NCBI GenBank assembly: GCA_038373865.1
Contig: JAXGGA010001058.1
Span: 1 to 64,000, forward strand
Direction: 5' to 3'
Source: Uloborus plumipes
Taxonomy: Eukaryota > Arthropoda > Arachnida > Araneae > Uloboridae
DNA length: 64,000 nucleotides
Below are positions 48,296-60,147 of this stretch, piece by piece (position 1 is the first letter of the stretch; every line of letters begins with the position of its first letter). Under the pieces are notes generated by a model. It had not been told where the DNA came from. It saw only the letters and a list, made by a program, of their open reading frames with translations, and did not search any database. The position numbers were made by a program, and so were the translations under genes.

Positions 48296-48513
48296 CAGGG
48301 CCAGAAATAAAATATTACGAGGCCCTAAGCCAAATACTTTTTTGGGGTCAGCTGTACTGAGGTTTTAAAACTTTAGGCATTAGATGAAACAAATTTAGCC
48401 ATTAATTAAAGCAATTTTAGCTGTTTAACACTAAACAGGGGTAGTTTGGGGGCCCCTAAATTGTGGGGGCCCTAGGCCATGGCCTAGTTGGCCCATTCAG
48501 TAATCAGGCCCTG
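48296..48513. mobile_element. hAT-like miniature element D
   Basis: 218 bp with ends CAGGGCCAGAAATAA and (inward from right) CAGGGCCTGATTACT; GGCCCTA blocks repeat inside. TTGAC flanks both sides (48291-48295 and 48514-48518). This is only 5 bp, where an 8-bp hAT duplication would be expected, so the superfamily is uncertain. Confidence 0.65.
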
Positions 48514-48689
48514 TTGACGACCTCATAAGAGCATTTAAGTTCATGAACCACCATTAAGTACTGAAGAAGTTTTATATGCTTCCACCTGCAAACCAGTGGT
48601 CAGGTCGTGCCATGCTTCAATCAACTCGCAATAACTCGAATATTCCTTCATATGGAAATTTTCACTGAATCCCAAACTTTTGAGAAGGC

Positions 48690-48878
48690 TGCTGGATCTT
48701 CCGAGAACTAAAACTACCAATAACTGGACAGTTTTTTCTAATATAACTGGACCCTTGGAACTTCGAACTGTCGAGAGTTGACTAAGTAGTCGAGTCTCGA
48801 TAGCTCGAAGTCCCAAGGGACCGGTTAAAAGCTTCGAGTTGGTTGGTAGTTCGAGTTATATTAAGTTTCCACCCGTGT
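48690..48878 (-). mobile_element. Terminal fragment of a pogo/Tigger-like element
   Basis: Read from the right, CACGGGTGGAAACTTAATAT is followed by repeated AACTCGAA / CTTCGAG motifs, typical of Tigger-like subterminal DNA. The overlapping minus-strand frame (48541-48816) does not resemble a transposase. Confidence 0.4.
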
Positions 48879-48879
48879 A

Positions 48880-49188
48880 GTATGACACGTGGGTCATATC
48901 CGGCCCGCAAAGAAAAACCGTAAGACTTTTTTTTTTTTTTAATGTTCTAACCCAAAAACCACTATAAATGAAATTGTTGCAAATTTGGAACCAAATATTC
49001 AGAAATGGTGTCTAAAAACCAGATGCAATTAATGAAAGAGGTATCAAGTTATGATAACTATTATGGATTTTTAATTTTCTTTCCTCTTCCATTTTTTCCT
49101 ATAATATTTTAAAATTTTAAAAACTATTTTCTAAAATTAATTTAATATGAGGTGCTGCTGTCAGGTAGAAAAAGATTGAGCACCACTG
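48880..49188. mobile_element. hAT-like element fragment
   Basis: The right end read inward is CAGTGGTGCTCAATCTTTTT. The left part holds CATATCCGGCCCGCAAAG, a phrase usual inside hAT miniature elements. No left terminal repeat or target duplication was found. Confidence 0.45.
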
Positions 49189-51980
49189 ACATAATTGAAT
49201 GAAAATAAAGCTTGAAAATTATGTATAGTAACATTCTCCAAGTCTGTTTATATAAAAGTAAAGAATTTGTACTATACATACAATTCTGTCATTATTTTCA
49301 GTCACTTAATTTATTTTCACAGTTAGAATTTCAAATAAAAGTTTTTCGTCTTCTTTTTGATCTCTTGTAAAACTTCTGTTTAGCAGTTTCGTTGTTATTC
49401 TTTGGGAACGGCGATATGAAAGGAAAGAAGCTATTAGGATAGAAGGTTGCATTAAAGGAGATGAACGATAAAGCTCTCCAATAATTCAAAGAGTTGTTTT
49501 TATTCTAAAATGTGTGTTTGTGGTTTCACAAAACTCGCGGGTATTTTTTTTTTTTTTTTTTCTAAATGGAAACATTATTCGTATTTTTAAGAAAAATCTA
49601 AAATGAGTTCGGACTATAAAGTAAAAGTTTGAGATGTGAAAATGTGTAGAGTCTGGTATGTAAGTGAAGAGCGATGAAATTCAAAGGATCTCGAGACATC
49701 TTAGCTTTTCTAAATAAAGCCCGACAAATCCACTGAACGAGATTTATAAAGACCGTTGGTAGACTAGTTGCTAAAGCATTGGATTAAGAACCACAATGTC
49801 CCTGTTGCGAGTCCAATGAAACCCATTTACAAATTAAAAGCACATGCACACGTAATTCAAGTTCATTTTTCTGTACCACACTCGTTCTTGTTATAAACAC
49901 CATAATTTAAATGATAAGAGAAGAAATTCGTGTTTGAATGTCATTTGTCATTCAACTTCTTAGATTTGACAAGATAATTCAAAAAATCTTCAACATTTTA
50001 ATAAATTTAAAACACTTAACTGCGTGCACTTTACAAATTTTCTATTTTTTTTTTATAATTTAAATCCTAAAAATATGATATCTTGCCCAAAAGTAACGAA
50101 ATTATAATGTGTTCAATTTGAAACAAATATTTTAAGATAAATTGTGGATTACCCAACAATGATCCACGTAAAAAATTTTAATGATGCCTCTTCGACATTA
50201 ACATTTATCTCCGAAACTATCCGAATTTATCATTTAATCTTTAATCATACGAGTATTAACTGGTAACGTTTAATGTTAATTATAACGAAATTCAAATATT
50301 ATTAAAATTGCTCAGTAGATGGCAGCACTAAACATTATTTGGCCGCTTCTATTTAGGTACGATTGTGTCATAGCAGCCATAAAATTTGTTGAAAAACAGC
50401 AAAAAATAATTCATTTTTTGTAAACAAGTTAAATTCCCACAAACCGGCGGGGAGTGGGAGCAGAATGATGCCCCCTCCCACCCAAAATTATGAAATGATA
50501 AAATATGTGAATTAAATTTATAGTATTGAAAATTATTTTCAGTGCAATTTATAACTTTCAAAAATCACTGCGCTAACAGTTACTGTTTGTTCTGTGTGAG
50601 ATGAATCAACAGCAAACACCTTTGGAATATCGGCGCAGTTTTTGCGTACCTAAATCTAAACTTTATTTCTAGGCGCGCAAGATATGAAATTTTTCTTAAC
50701 ACTTTGAAACTAAAGCATTGTCAATACGACACGGAATCGTCAATGCCCATTCAGGTAAATTTAATCATTGAGCATTTTTTTTCAACTTTTGCACTGTGAA
50801 AAACACAATCCAAAAGGAAAATAAAGATTAAAAATTAATGTTTCTTGGCTGAAATAAACCAACTGCAAATCGGGCCAGCATGGCCCACCGCAGTTAATGC
50901 CTCCATTTCCATTAAAGATCTTTCTATCATAATACATCATAGTTTTAGCGTGGGAATGTGCGTTAGCAAAAGCAGTATCTTCAGAAATTAGTTTTTGAGG
51001 CATTTAAAGAAACTCACTCTGCATTATATAACTAACAAAAGTTTGAGGGATGTTTTTTTCATACTTTAGTTTTAGCAGAAATCAAATAAGAAATATTGTA
51101 CAGAAAAGCAAACAAATGCAAGAGATGACAAAAATAAAAATAAAAAAAAATGGAAGGTGAACATTTTTCAGATTCTGATCTTGATATTCCCACAGCAGAG
51201 TTAAGTTTTAACAGAAAGTTCATAGTTTTAAAATATCTTTTGGCATTTTACACTGTCTAAATAATTGTGGCATTTCGGTTGAACATGTTCTGTAGCAAGC
51301 ACCGAGTTACAAAGAAACGTGAAAAGCTCCCAGGTCCAAACAACAGATATTCTTCAGTGTGACCATAATACCCACGTGACAATCATGATTCAAAGCATAC
51401 GTAAAAATTTGATTTCAAAAACTCAAAATTTTGCAGAATATATAATATTAAGTGTTTGCAAATTTTTAAAAATTGTAAAACGCAGGTCAATAGGGTTTTT
51501 CACACTCAGTTTGGCAGCAAATTATAACTAGGAATTAAAGAGATTTTACTTTTTTTCCCCTTGAGGAGAAAAGAGTAATTGTGGAATCCTTATGAGAGCT
51601 TTATGTAATGAGATAAATAAACTTCAAAAAATGTACAGCTTTTAAGTCTTTGTAAATAAATTTATTCATGTCACATATAAAACTTTACATATCACAGATA
51701 AAGTTAAAAGGCAAATGCGTTTTTAAAGTGCTCTATAATATAGCATTGAATGAATAGAAACAAATTTCCTTCAGAGAAGAATTATATTTGAACCTTTTGG
51801 ACAAATGCAATGCTAACTCTAAAGAGCGAATACATTTCCTTTAAAATTAACTTTATGAGTTGAAATAAATTACTTTAATACCTCATGGGAGAAATGTCTG
51901 TTAATACGTTACTGGTGTTTAAGCATCATCATCAGAGCGTAATCACTTTGTATATGTATGCTTAGAGCCGCTATATAGAC
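49189..51980. other. AT-rich DNA without recognised genes
   Basis: A degenerate tRNA-like stretch lies at about 49758-49820 (GTTGGTAGACTAGTTGC ... GCGAGTCCAATG). A T-run lies at about 49547-49561. AGATGGCAGCAC occurs near 50317. Frames are short and motif-free. Confidence 0.4.
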
Positions 51981-52210
51981 AGGCCAACGCATCAAGCTTA
52001 AGTTTCACCACTTTGGATCCAACTCATTTACTTTTACTTTCATTTTTCATTGTTGCGGAGCTAGGGTTACCAAAGCAAAGTTTCGGGACATTGCCAAGCT
52101 TTGTTAAATTCACGTGAAAAGTTACCAAAAAGCGATAACTCGCCAGAAAAGACAACCCTCAAACACGCGCTGGATCCAAAGTGGTCAAACTTAATCTTGA
52201 TGCGTGGCCT
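51981..52210. mobile_element. Miniature element with 40-bp inverted ends
   Basis: 230 bp. The left end is AGGCCAACGCATCAAGCTTA and the right end read inward is AGGCCACGCATCAAGATTA. The pairing continues through CACTTTGGATCCA, with about three differences over 40 bp. Non-coding; superfamily unknown. Confidence 0.8.
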
Positions 52211-52260
52211 TATGTATGATGATAGAAAAACAAAGGAGAACATATATAATCCTTGTGAAG

Positions 52261-52502
52261 TTTTAATCCAAAGTTAAAGAAGCACAAATATACAGGTATA
52301 CTGCAGACACGTGTTTCGGGGCTACAAGGAACCCCTTTTTCAATGCATGAAGTGTGAGCTTTAGGATGAAGAATCATCCGATAAAAGGATTCTTCATCCT
52401 AAAGCTCACACTTCATGCATTGAAAAAGGGGTTCCTTGTAGCCCCGAAACACGTGTCTGCAGTATACCTGTATATTTGTGCATCTTTAACGTTGGATTAA
52501 AA
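52261..52502. repeat. Hairpin with 115-bp arms and 12-nt loop
   Basis: 52261-52375 and 52388-52502 are inverted copies with about two mismatches. Each arm holds CTGCAGACACGTGTTTC and AAGGAACCCCTTTTTCAA. A single diverged arm lies at 15212-15300, so this is a dispersed repeat family. Confidence 0.93.
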
Positions 52503-53139
52503 ATTCACATCAATCGCACAATTTTTTTTTTTTCATACATAATCCGTATCCAGTAATTTAAAATAAAAATTGCACCTTCAGAGATAAAAACATTTTTAAA
52601 TTCGAGTCCTTTTATAAATATCATATAGATGTGGAACATGTATAGGAAGTTTTCACAAGTTTTAAAATTGAATAATATAGCTATATGGTAAAAGTGAAAT
52701 AATTTTGAAAAGTTTAAAAGAGCAGCACTATGATTTCTAAATTTTAGATACCTTCTGATGATATAGGCAAAACTTAAAAATGATCGGAAGGAACAATTTC
52801 AACAGGTACATTTGCGCTTTTCCACTGTAAAAATGGCCCTCTCTGATATATCACTCAAAAAAGTGGGGCTGCTAGATGTTAGAATCGTAGTTTTACGAGA
52901 TAATTTTCGAAGTAAGAATTGAACTTGTAAAAACTTTTATATGAATTATGAATCTTTTATACGGTATGAGCATGTGGTAAAAAATAATTTTCAGTTTTTA
53001 AAAACACGTGTTCGCGAGATACTTCTAGCGATACAATACATTTTAATTAAAATCACTTTCTTGTTATTGTTATTTGCCATCTATTTTTTTTTTTTTTTTT
53101 TTTCGCGTTATAAAAAAACTACAAGTCATGAGTATTTGA
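52503..53139. other. AT-rich DNA without recognised genes
   Basis: T-runs at about 52520-52533 and 53083-53103; nothing else recognised. Confidence 0.4.
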
Positions 53140-53202
53140 TTTTTCAAAGCATAATGCTTTGAAAAATTTTCAGACGCTTTGCATCGTGCATAATGCACGA
53201 TG
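53140..53202. repeat. Two adjacent perfect palindromes
   Basis: 53140-53166 is a 27-bp palindrome (13-bp arms TTTTTCAAAGCAT around A). 53182-53202 is a 21-bp palindrome (10-bp arms CATCGTGCAT around A). Both centre on CATAATG. They lie about 310 bp past the stop codon of the LRR gene on its 3' side. Confidence 0.85.
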
Positions 53203-53513
53203 TGCGTAAAAATTATTTTTTCAAGAAAAAAACTGAATTCAAGTCCAAATTTAAACTGTGAGTAAAATCGAAATTTTGGTAAGTATTTGATCTTAGACCA
53301 AAGTTTGCATTTCTTCAATAACATATTTCTGACAGGTTTTCTTTTTTAATTAATCACATTTGATTTACCTGGAAAACTGCCTAGAATTCAGTTTTCCATG
53401 TAAACTATTTCTTAAAAATCTCTCTTCATAAAACCGTGAAATATATTTTTACCGTAAAACGGTTTCTAATGCTCACATGAGCTACTAATGTCAAATAGGA
53501 ACATAACTGTTAC
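53203..53513 (-). other. 3' flank of the LRR gene
   Basis: Presumed 3' untranslated region or flank. No clear AATAAA was identified close to the stop codon. Confidence 0.35.
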
Positions 53514-54085
53514 TCAGATTTCAGTTGGCACTGAAATGAAAAGCAAAACACAAAGACACATCAAAAGAATGATTAACCCGCTGAATTGGGAGGCATTAAC
53601 GGGTTGAGCAGATCCAACAGGTCCTACGTTGGTACACTGCGAGTCAAAAGGTTCTCTATCCAGACCCAAAGAATCGACAGCAACGAAGCATAGCTGGTAC
53701 ACTTCTTGAGACTGTAAGTCTGCAAACGTGTGTTCCCTTTTATCATAGGGCACTTCTTCAACTTGCACAGGAATTCCACTCTGGTTCTTTAAGGTAGCCT
53801 TGAATCCTGCAACGTCCTCCCTTGTGGAAACGTACCACACAACTCTCAATTTATGGTCCTTAGTTACTTCACTTCCTCTAATTCTTATGTCAGGTTTGAT
53901 AACTACTTCTGACACAGAAGCGACACCTTTGCACGCAAGTTCGTCGACGTCCATAGTAATCAAACGACGACCAGTCAATAAAGGCGGCTGTTGGCAAGTG
54001 ACGTTCTCCCATGCACTTACATTTGGTTGATTATTGATCCAGGATTTGAGGGGCCGAAGAAGGCAGTCGCAGTTTAAAGAATTGC
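53514..54085 (-). CDS. LRR surface protein, exon 2 (LRRCT, FN3-like, C-terminal anchor)
   Basis: The terminal coding exon, to be joined to 56744-59432. The acceptor reads ATTTACCAG with the exon starting GCAATTC; the split glycine codon restores FNGNSLNCDCLLRPLKSW. Residues about 898-948 form the C-terminal LRR cap (LRRCT) with C902, C904, C927 and C948, the usual CxC...C...C pattern. Residues about 955-1050 look like one fibronectin-III-type beta domain (KLRVVWYVS, VYQLCFVAVDSLG). After GSAQPVNASQFSG the protein ends in about 20 hydrophobic residues with no cytoplasmic tail, which suggests a GPI-anchor signal as in chaoptin; a short membrane anchor is the alternative. Stop TGA at 53516-53514. 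Full protein 1086 residues. Confidence 0.9.
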
Positions 54086-54334
54086 CTGGTAAATGAGATA
54101 GAATATTTTCATAATTAGCACAAAAAAGATAATCTTCATATTTTATTTGCTGAGCAACAAAATAAGATAATGCAAACTAGAAACTTTTAAAAACACGATT
54201 GAATTCGTCATATTTTCGAAAAACCTAAAAGCATTGTCCTTTGTTTTAACTAATAATTTTATTATATCAACTTCTACTAGGGACAAGAAAAATAAAATGT
54301 ATCAGCAGTTTTGTTTACCAGTCATAGTTTTTTT

Positions 54335-54480
54335 CCCCGGGTTCAATCTCAGCCGATCAAAGATCCACCGTCTTCATTAATGGTGGCTGGGGGACGTTAA
54401 AAAAATATCGTGGTCACAAAGTCCTCCAAGTGAAACGATACCTCTGGGGGTGCTGGGCCAAGTGTTTGCTCGGGCCTTGG
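54335..54480 (+). repeat. SINE-like fragment in the intron
   Basis: GGGTTCAATCTCAG (B-box-like) is followed by GGTGGCTGGGGGACGTTAAA, GGTCACAAAGTCCTCC and GGGGGTGCTGGGCC. This is a GC-richer block unlike the surrounding intron. I recall GACGTTAAA-type blocks from invertebrate SINE bodies, but family identity is not established. The 3' limit is uncertain. Confidence 0.4.
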
Positions 54481-55006
54481 TCTATTTCAAAAAAGAACAG
54501 AGCGCTCTTCAGGGCCCTATTTCGGTTAAACCACGAGTTGTGGTTGGTACGTTTTTAATTCTTAGTGAGGCGTGTATGTCCCATTATAAATCAAAGGCTA
54601 AAATCCGTTCGGCGGAAAAACTTGCTTTCGTTGAGAGCAGGGGCCAAATATCGCATAAATAACGTCCTCTATCTATAAATTTTGCTCGAACGAAAAACTA
54701 TAAAGCTCTTTGCTGGAAAATGAAGTGGTGCACAAGAGCAAATTCATCAGATCCTTTCGTTTTTACTTAGACATACGAGCAACCATAGATGTACTTATTT
54801 TTGTGCAGACGTGTTGATATGATGACTGGTGCAATGCACTATTTTGTACCTCACCAGCCGTTTCAAGTATCATTCACCCATCGAGTAATAGGCAAAATTT
54901 CAAGGTTCCGCATCATAGATGCTTCTTTTATTTAAAAGTATTTCTCCTTTTTATGCCAAATTCATTCGAGACTTTTTGCTCCACCATGTTTAAACTTAAG
55001 TGGGAT

Positions 55007-55169
55007 CAGGGACGTCATTTCAAGTTTTTCTAGGGGGGGGGGGGGCAAAGGGTCCAAACGCAATGCAATTTTATCGGAAAACAAAAAACCACGCCCACTT
55101 TTGTGTAAATACATTGATTTCTCAAAGTCAGGGGGGGGGGGGCAATTGACCCTCTAAATGACGGGCCTG
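55007..55169. mobile_element. hAT-type miniature element E (intronic)
   Basis: 163 bp with ends CAGGGACGTCATTTCA and (inward from right) CAGGCCCGTCATTTAG. It has a perfect 8-bp duplication AGTGGGAT (54999-55006 and 55170-55177). Two long G-runs are inside (about 55034-55046 and 55131-55142). Confidence 0.93.
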
Positions 55170-56743
55170 AGTGGGATTCATTTAGGGGATTATTTAGAAC
55201 CAAAACCAATTTTTAACAAAATTTGGGATCCTTACCAAAACCTATTGGATTCACTTTCGTGATTCATTCCTATTCATTCTTCATTCCTATTTTATTTGGG
55301 ATTCACCCAAAAACTGATCGTTTTGTATATGGGTGATTTTGTTAAGATACCTCGCAACAAGTTCTAATGGCTTTTTTACTCAAATTTCAACACTACTTCA
55401 TAGTTCGCGTTTAAAGGCTAATTTTCAGTATGCTTCCTCGAAACGGAGTCCTTAAAGAAGCAATGTTTGAAAAAATAGTATTAATTTCGCAGTAAAACTT
55501 AAACCTGTAAAACATCAAATAAAAGAAAATTATCTTAATTAAGTTAATGTCATAAATTTTTAATCCATAAAAGTAGAATGCTCTCTTTATTTTTTTTTTT
55601 TTAAATTTTGTCTAAGGTTAAGGAGAAAATACGAACCAACATTTGGAAAGATCACGCATCGCCCAAGGACTGATCTATTTGAGATGTCTGCTTTTTGTAA
55701 ATATACCTTTGTCGATACCTTTTAAATAATACCTTGTCGACGTTTAGAAGAATGTACATATTTTGTATAATACGACCAAAGTTTTGAAAAGTTTTTTGTC
55801 AGAGAATTCTTTAATAAATTATTACGTGGAAAAATACTCCAGGAATTTTAAAGTCAAAGAAAAGCCGTATTCTATTTAAATACTATCACACATGAATCAA
55901 AATTCAGTTTCAGCGAGGCTATTTACACCTGTTTTACGATTGACCATCGAACTCATTCGATATCCTGACAGCAGGTACGGAAAACTATGCAATGTTGCTG
56001 CAATTTTTAACACATAAATTAGCTTTACTTTTTAAATTATCGATTTTTAACTATAGGTTTTAATGTTCCAAACATTAAGTATCCTAAGTATAAAATTATA
56101 CTAAATTTGTTCTTCTTCGTAATTTTCGAACAAAGTTCTGCTTATCAAAAGAAAAATGAAAGAGTTATTTTTCATGAAACGAAATGTATCTTTCGAAGTT
56201 ACGGAAAAATATTTGAGCTATTATACAGAAAAATGGCCGTTCTTTTCAATACCCGTATCTGTTATATTTTTCTACAATAATAATAATTAGAAAAGGCGAT
56301 TTAGAAAATTGTTTAAGGAAACGCACGTGAGAAGTGCTTTATCTGGATTTGAAAGTTTTTAATTTTAAGCTTGAAATAACTTATTTAATGATAAAAATAC
56401 TGCTGGAAATTCAATTCTTTAGCGAGAGACTGTGAATCATCCTTCTCTGTACGAGTTTCGCTTGAAAGTAAAGAAAACGAGTTTATAAAATAGTAAAGTA
56501 AAATAATCATTTTCTAAAAAAAAAATTCATCGTTTCAACTTTAGTTAAAGAGCTTAATCTTTGTCTAAGACTAATTGCGCTTGATTGTCTTCAACAGAAT
56601 TTGTTAAAAAATTTAAGTTTTCTTACATTTAGTTTTAAAATCAGAAAAAAAGGAAATAATTAAAGTAATAAAAATAATAATGAATAGTAGTTCATAAAGT
56701 TAATAATTATGAACTCAAACATAATTTTTGAAACATTACTCAC

Positions 56744-59432
56744 CATTAAAAAGCACCGTAAAATTTTCTTTCATAACTGGGATCAAGTCATCGTAAAACG
56801 AAGAAAAACGATTATTCCTTAAATCGAGTAACTTCAACTTCTTCATGGCAAGTATCTCTCCTACGTCAAAGGAAGCTAGTCGATTGTTAGAAATAATCAA
56901 CTCTTCAATGTCCTCCAAAACTCCAAAAGTCTTAGTAGAAAGCTTTTGCAGTTGATTCTCAGACATGTCCAAATGTCTGAGGTAAGTTAGATTTCTAAAA
57001 ACATCCGATCTAATTTCATTTAAAATATTATTGTGGAGCTTAAGAACTTCTACTTTAGTCAAACCATCATCGAAAGTGCTGGTGATAATTGGTATGAAAT
57101 TATGGCTCAAGTCGACGTGTCTTATTTTGTATGGAATATAAGGTGATTTTGGAAATGATCTGTCCGATATGAAAGATATGTAATTATGAGAAGCGTTGAA
57201 CGTCTCAAGAGACAACAAATCTTCTAACACCCCGTGAGTTTTGTTTTCAAGAGTTGATATCCTGTTATGAGATATGTCTAAATTTCGAAGAGATACCAGT
57301 CCTTCGAATGCCGATGGTGGTATGTAAGATATGTTGTTGTAGCTCATGTTCAACGTGATCAGTTGCAACATTCCTTCAAATGCTTTTAAACTTATAGTCT
57401 GGATGTTGTTACGATCTAAACGAAGATCAAACACAACTGGAAGATTTCCAAATGCTTTTCTGTTTAGGGTGGAAATGTTATTCCCGTGGAAGTAAAGATA
57501 CTGAAGAGAACTCATATCTTCTAGAGCTTGCCATGGAATTTCAGAAATATTATTGTTTCCTAGGGACAGAGTCCTCAGCGTCAGCAACCCTCTAAATGAA
57601 CCTTTTTCTAAGCGAGTGAGGTTGTTGTTGTCCAAATAAAGATGCAACAATGAATTCATTGCAGGGAAAATACCTGGTGGTATTCTAGAAATGGAATTAT
57701 TTTCAATGTGAATCTCATTCAAAGCTATTGGTATAATGAACATGTTTTTGATTCTATTACTTTGAACGTATATAGTTCTAACAGATACCAAATTCGTAAA
57801 CCCACCAGAAGTAATTTCTGTGATGTTATTGTAGCTAATATCTAGTTCTAAAAGTGTTGATAAAGTTCCAAAACTTCCATATCCAATTTTCTTGATGTTG
57901 TTATGATGCATAATTATATTTCTTACGCTGCCAAATTTTTCAAAAGCATTTGCACCGACTTCAGTTATGTTGTTGTAACTTAAATCAATGGTATGTAACT
58001 CATATAATTTCTTAGTTGAGAACGATTTGCGATCAATCTTATTAATACGATTATGGCTAACATTGAAAACCTTTATTCCTGTTAAATTTGTAATGAGAAT
58101 CTTGGACAAGTCTGATATGTTGTTATGATTCAGCAAAAGGACATTGACGTCACTCGTTTGAAAAGTTTCTGGAAGCATTTCGGATATTGAATTGTATGAG
58201 AGATCAAACACAGTTACGTTGGACATTTCAGTGAAAGCTCCTTTTCCTATGTAAGTTATGTTATTATGACTTAAATCTACAACAACTTGAAACATACGCT
58301 GAAAACTTGAGCTGGCAATCCGGGAAATTTTATTGTAGCTCAAGTCTAATCTTTCTAACCAGCTCATATCTTTAAACATCTCATAACCCAGATCTTCTAA
58401 AACGTTCCTAGCCAAATCTAGAGTTCTTAACCTCGTTGGAATGATCAAAGCTCTTTTAGCAATTGTTTTGATTTGATTCCCAGCCAGATACAAATCCCTT
58501 AAAAAGCGCAAACCTCGAAGTAAGTAGGAATCTATTTCTTTAAATTTATTGTTAGATGCATTAAAAACTCTTAACTGCGCATTTCTTGCCAAAGCAGATC
58601 TCGGCATTTCATTCAAGTGATTATCTGATACGTTAAGAAACCAAAGAAATGTCAAATCAGTGAAATCCCGTTTATCGAATTTGCTAAAATCATTATGAGA
58701 GATATCTAAATATTTTAACTTTAGCATCTGTTTAAAGACATTTCTTTCAAACTTCTGCATCTTGTTGTGATGTAAGTGCAATTTCTCCAGTGATCTAAGA
58801 ATGTTATTGAAAGCACCAGGGAACATTTTAGTGATTAGGTTGTTGTCAAGTCTCAGTTCCTTAACATTCGCCAAACCACTGAAGGCATTTGCAGGTATAA
58901 CGCTTATTTGGTTATTAGCAAGATTCAAATACTGCAGCTTACTTAGTTTATTAATGGCACTAGCAGGAACAGACTTAAGTTTGTTACCTTCAAGACTTAA
59001 AGTTAGAAGGTAATCACCGAGTGTGATAAAACTGTCTTCGTGAATATCTTGAATCTTATTGTAACTGACTTCTAAATTCATAATAGTCACATTGTGAAAT
59101 ATTCCCCCCTTCAATGACCTGACATAATTCTTTGTCATGAGAAGATTGTTAATCAATTTGTCCTTGATATTTCCCAGCCCTAAGGACATCATAGCCAGGT
59201 TGGCATTTTCACAAACCACAGTCAGTCCTTCGGTTCCGCCTTTTACGCACGTACATGGGTAAGTCGCCATCTTGTCCCTGGGACAAGGAACATTGGGTGG
59301 TTCAGTTGGAGCAGCTGTGCTAGTAGTAGGAGGAACGTAGTCATCCTCTTCTGGAGGCTCATTTTGCCCAAATTGTCCGCAGATGAGAAACACGCAAGCA
59401 AAAAGAACAGTTATTTTCAAAGTCTGCTTCAT
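56744..59432 (-). CDS. Artichoke/chaoptin-like LRR surface protein, exon 1
   Basis: First coding exon (896 codons plus one base) of a 1086-residue extracellular LRR glycoprotein; join with 53514-54085. Proteins of this kind act in cell adhesion, matrix organisation or sensory-cell structure; the exact role here is unknown. Residues 1-20 are a clear signal peptide (MKQTLKITVLFACVFLICGQ), which decides the start. A Pro/Thr/acid-rich spacer follows (21-48), then an N-terminal LRR cap with C50, C60, C62 and C74. About 33 LRRs of 23-25 residues fill roughly 87-895 (LxxLxLxxNxIxxI). Eight repeats carry an N-glycosylation sequon at the same site (NNIT, NNIS or NNLT). The first cap resembles Drosophila artichoke; the predicted GPI-type tail in exon 2 resembles chaoptin, so orthology is left open. 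The exon ends AATG with donor GTGAGT. Confidence 0.93.
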
Positions 59433-60147
59433 TGTACGGAATGTTGTTTTACCTGTAAATACATAATTTTCATAAAAATTGAAGCAAAAATGACAGTTAC
59501 AATTATAGATACAAAAAACTTTCAGTAGTTAGTTTCGAATTCACCTAATGGTTTTATACAATATTACATCAAACACATATACGAGAACCTGCTAGTAACG
59601 TTCAAAACATCTTCCTCCCCTGCACCCTGAATTTATATAATCAGCCTCGCTTCAAGAGTGAATAATATCTCTAACGCTTGGCAACTAAAGTTATGATTTA
59701 ACTATTACTGGGCTTTTTTTTTTCCTTTTTATTTATTAATTTTTCTTTCTTAATCAATATTTTAGAAGAACATTATGGTACTTTACGCATCTTCGGAAAA
59801 CAGAGATAGATAAACCGCGTGCTAGTGTGGCACTGCGAAGTATTAGGAGTGGCACGCGAAGACTTCCTACGACGTTTTAAAACTGAGAAATAATGTCTTA
59901 AAAATTCTAAAAATTTGACGTTTTCAAACTCTAAAAATCTTACTTATCTTCGACGAGAAACTTTAAAATAATTTATTGTAATTAATTTATATTTCAATTA
60001 TTGACATAATGATAATGTAATGATTTTAAACTATAGTCAATATAAGAGCTTTGTTTTTAGAACTGTAAACATACGTCACATAGATAACATGGTACCATGG
60101 AGCAAGGATATTGATACACAATAGTGTAAACTAGAATATTGTAAGTA
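59433..60147 (-). other. 5' flank of the LRR gene, probable 5'UTR splice acceptor
   Basis: On the minus strand TATTTACAG ends at 59453, 20 bases before the ATG. It is a good acceptor, so the untranslated leader probably begins in an exon further upstream that was not located. GTGGCACTGCGAAG and GGAGTGGCACGCGAAG (about 59826-59862) resemble hAT interior DNA and may belong with the hAT end at 61951. No core promoter could be defended. Confidence 0.4.

Larger units (their letters stand above)
54086..56743 (-). other. Intron of the LRR gene (2658 bp, GT-AG, phase 1)
   Basis: The donor GTGAGT begins at 56743 and the acceptor AG ends at 54086 on the minus strand. The intron contains a hAT miniature element (55007-55169), a SINE-like piece (about 54335-54480), a G-run region and otherwise AT-rich DNA. 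No other gene is recognised in it. Confidence 0.88.

Noticed and set aside
53514..53978. A separate 154-residue gene
   Set aside because: The frame continues upstream to a good splice acceptor at 54085 and joins in phase to the LRR exon, completing an LRRCT domain.
58801..59013. Plus-strand frame inside the LRR exon
   Set aside because: It is a shadow of the real minus-strand coding exon.
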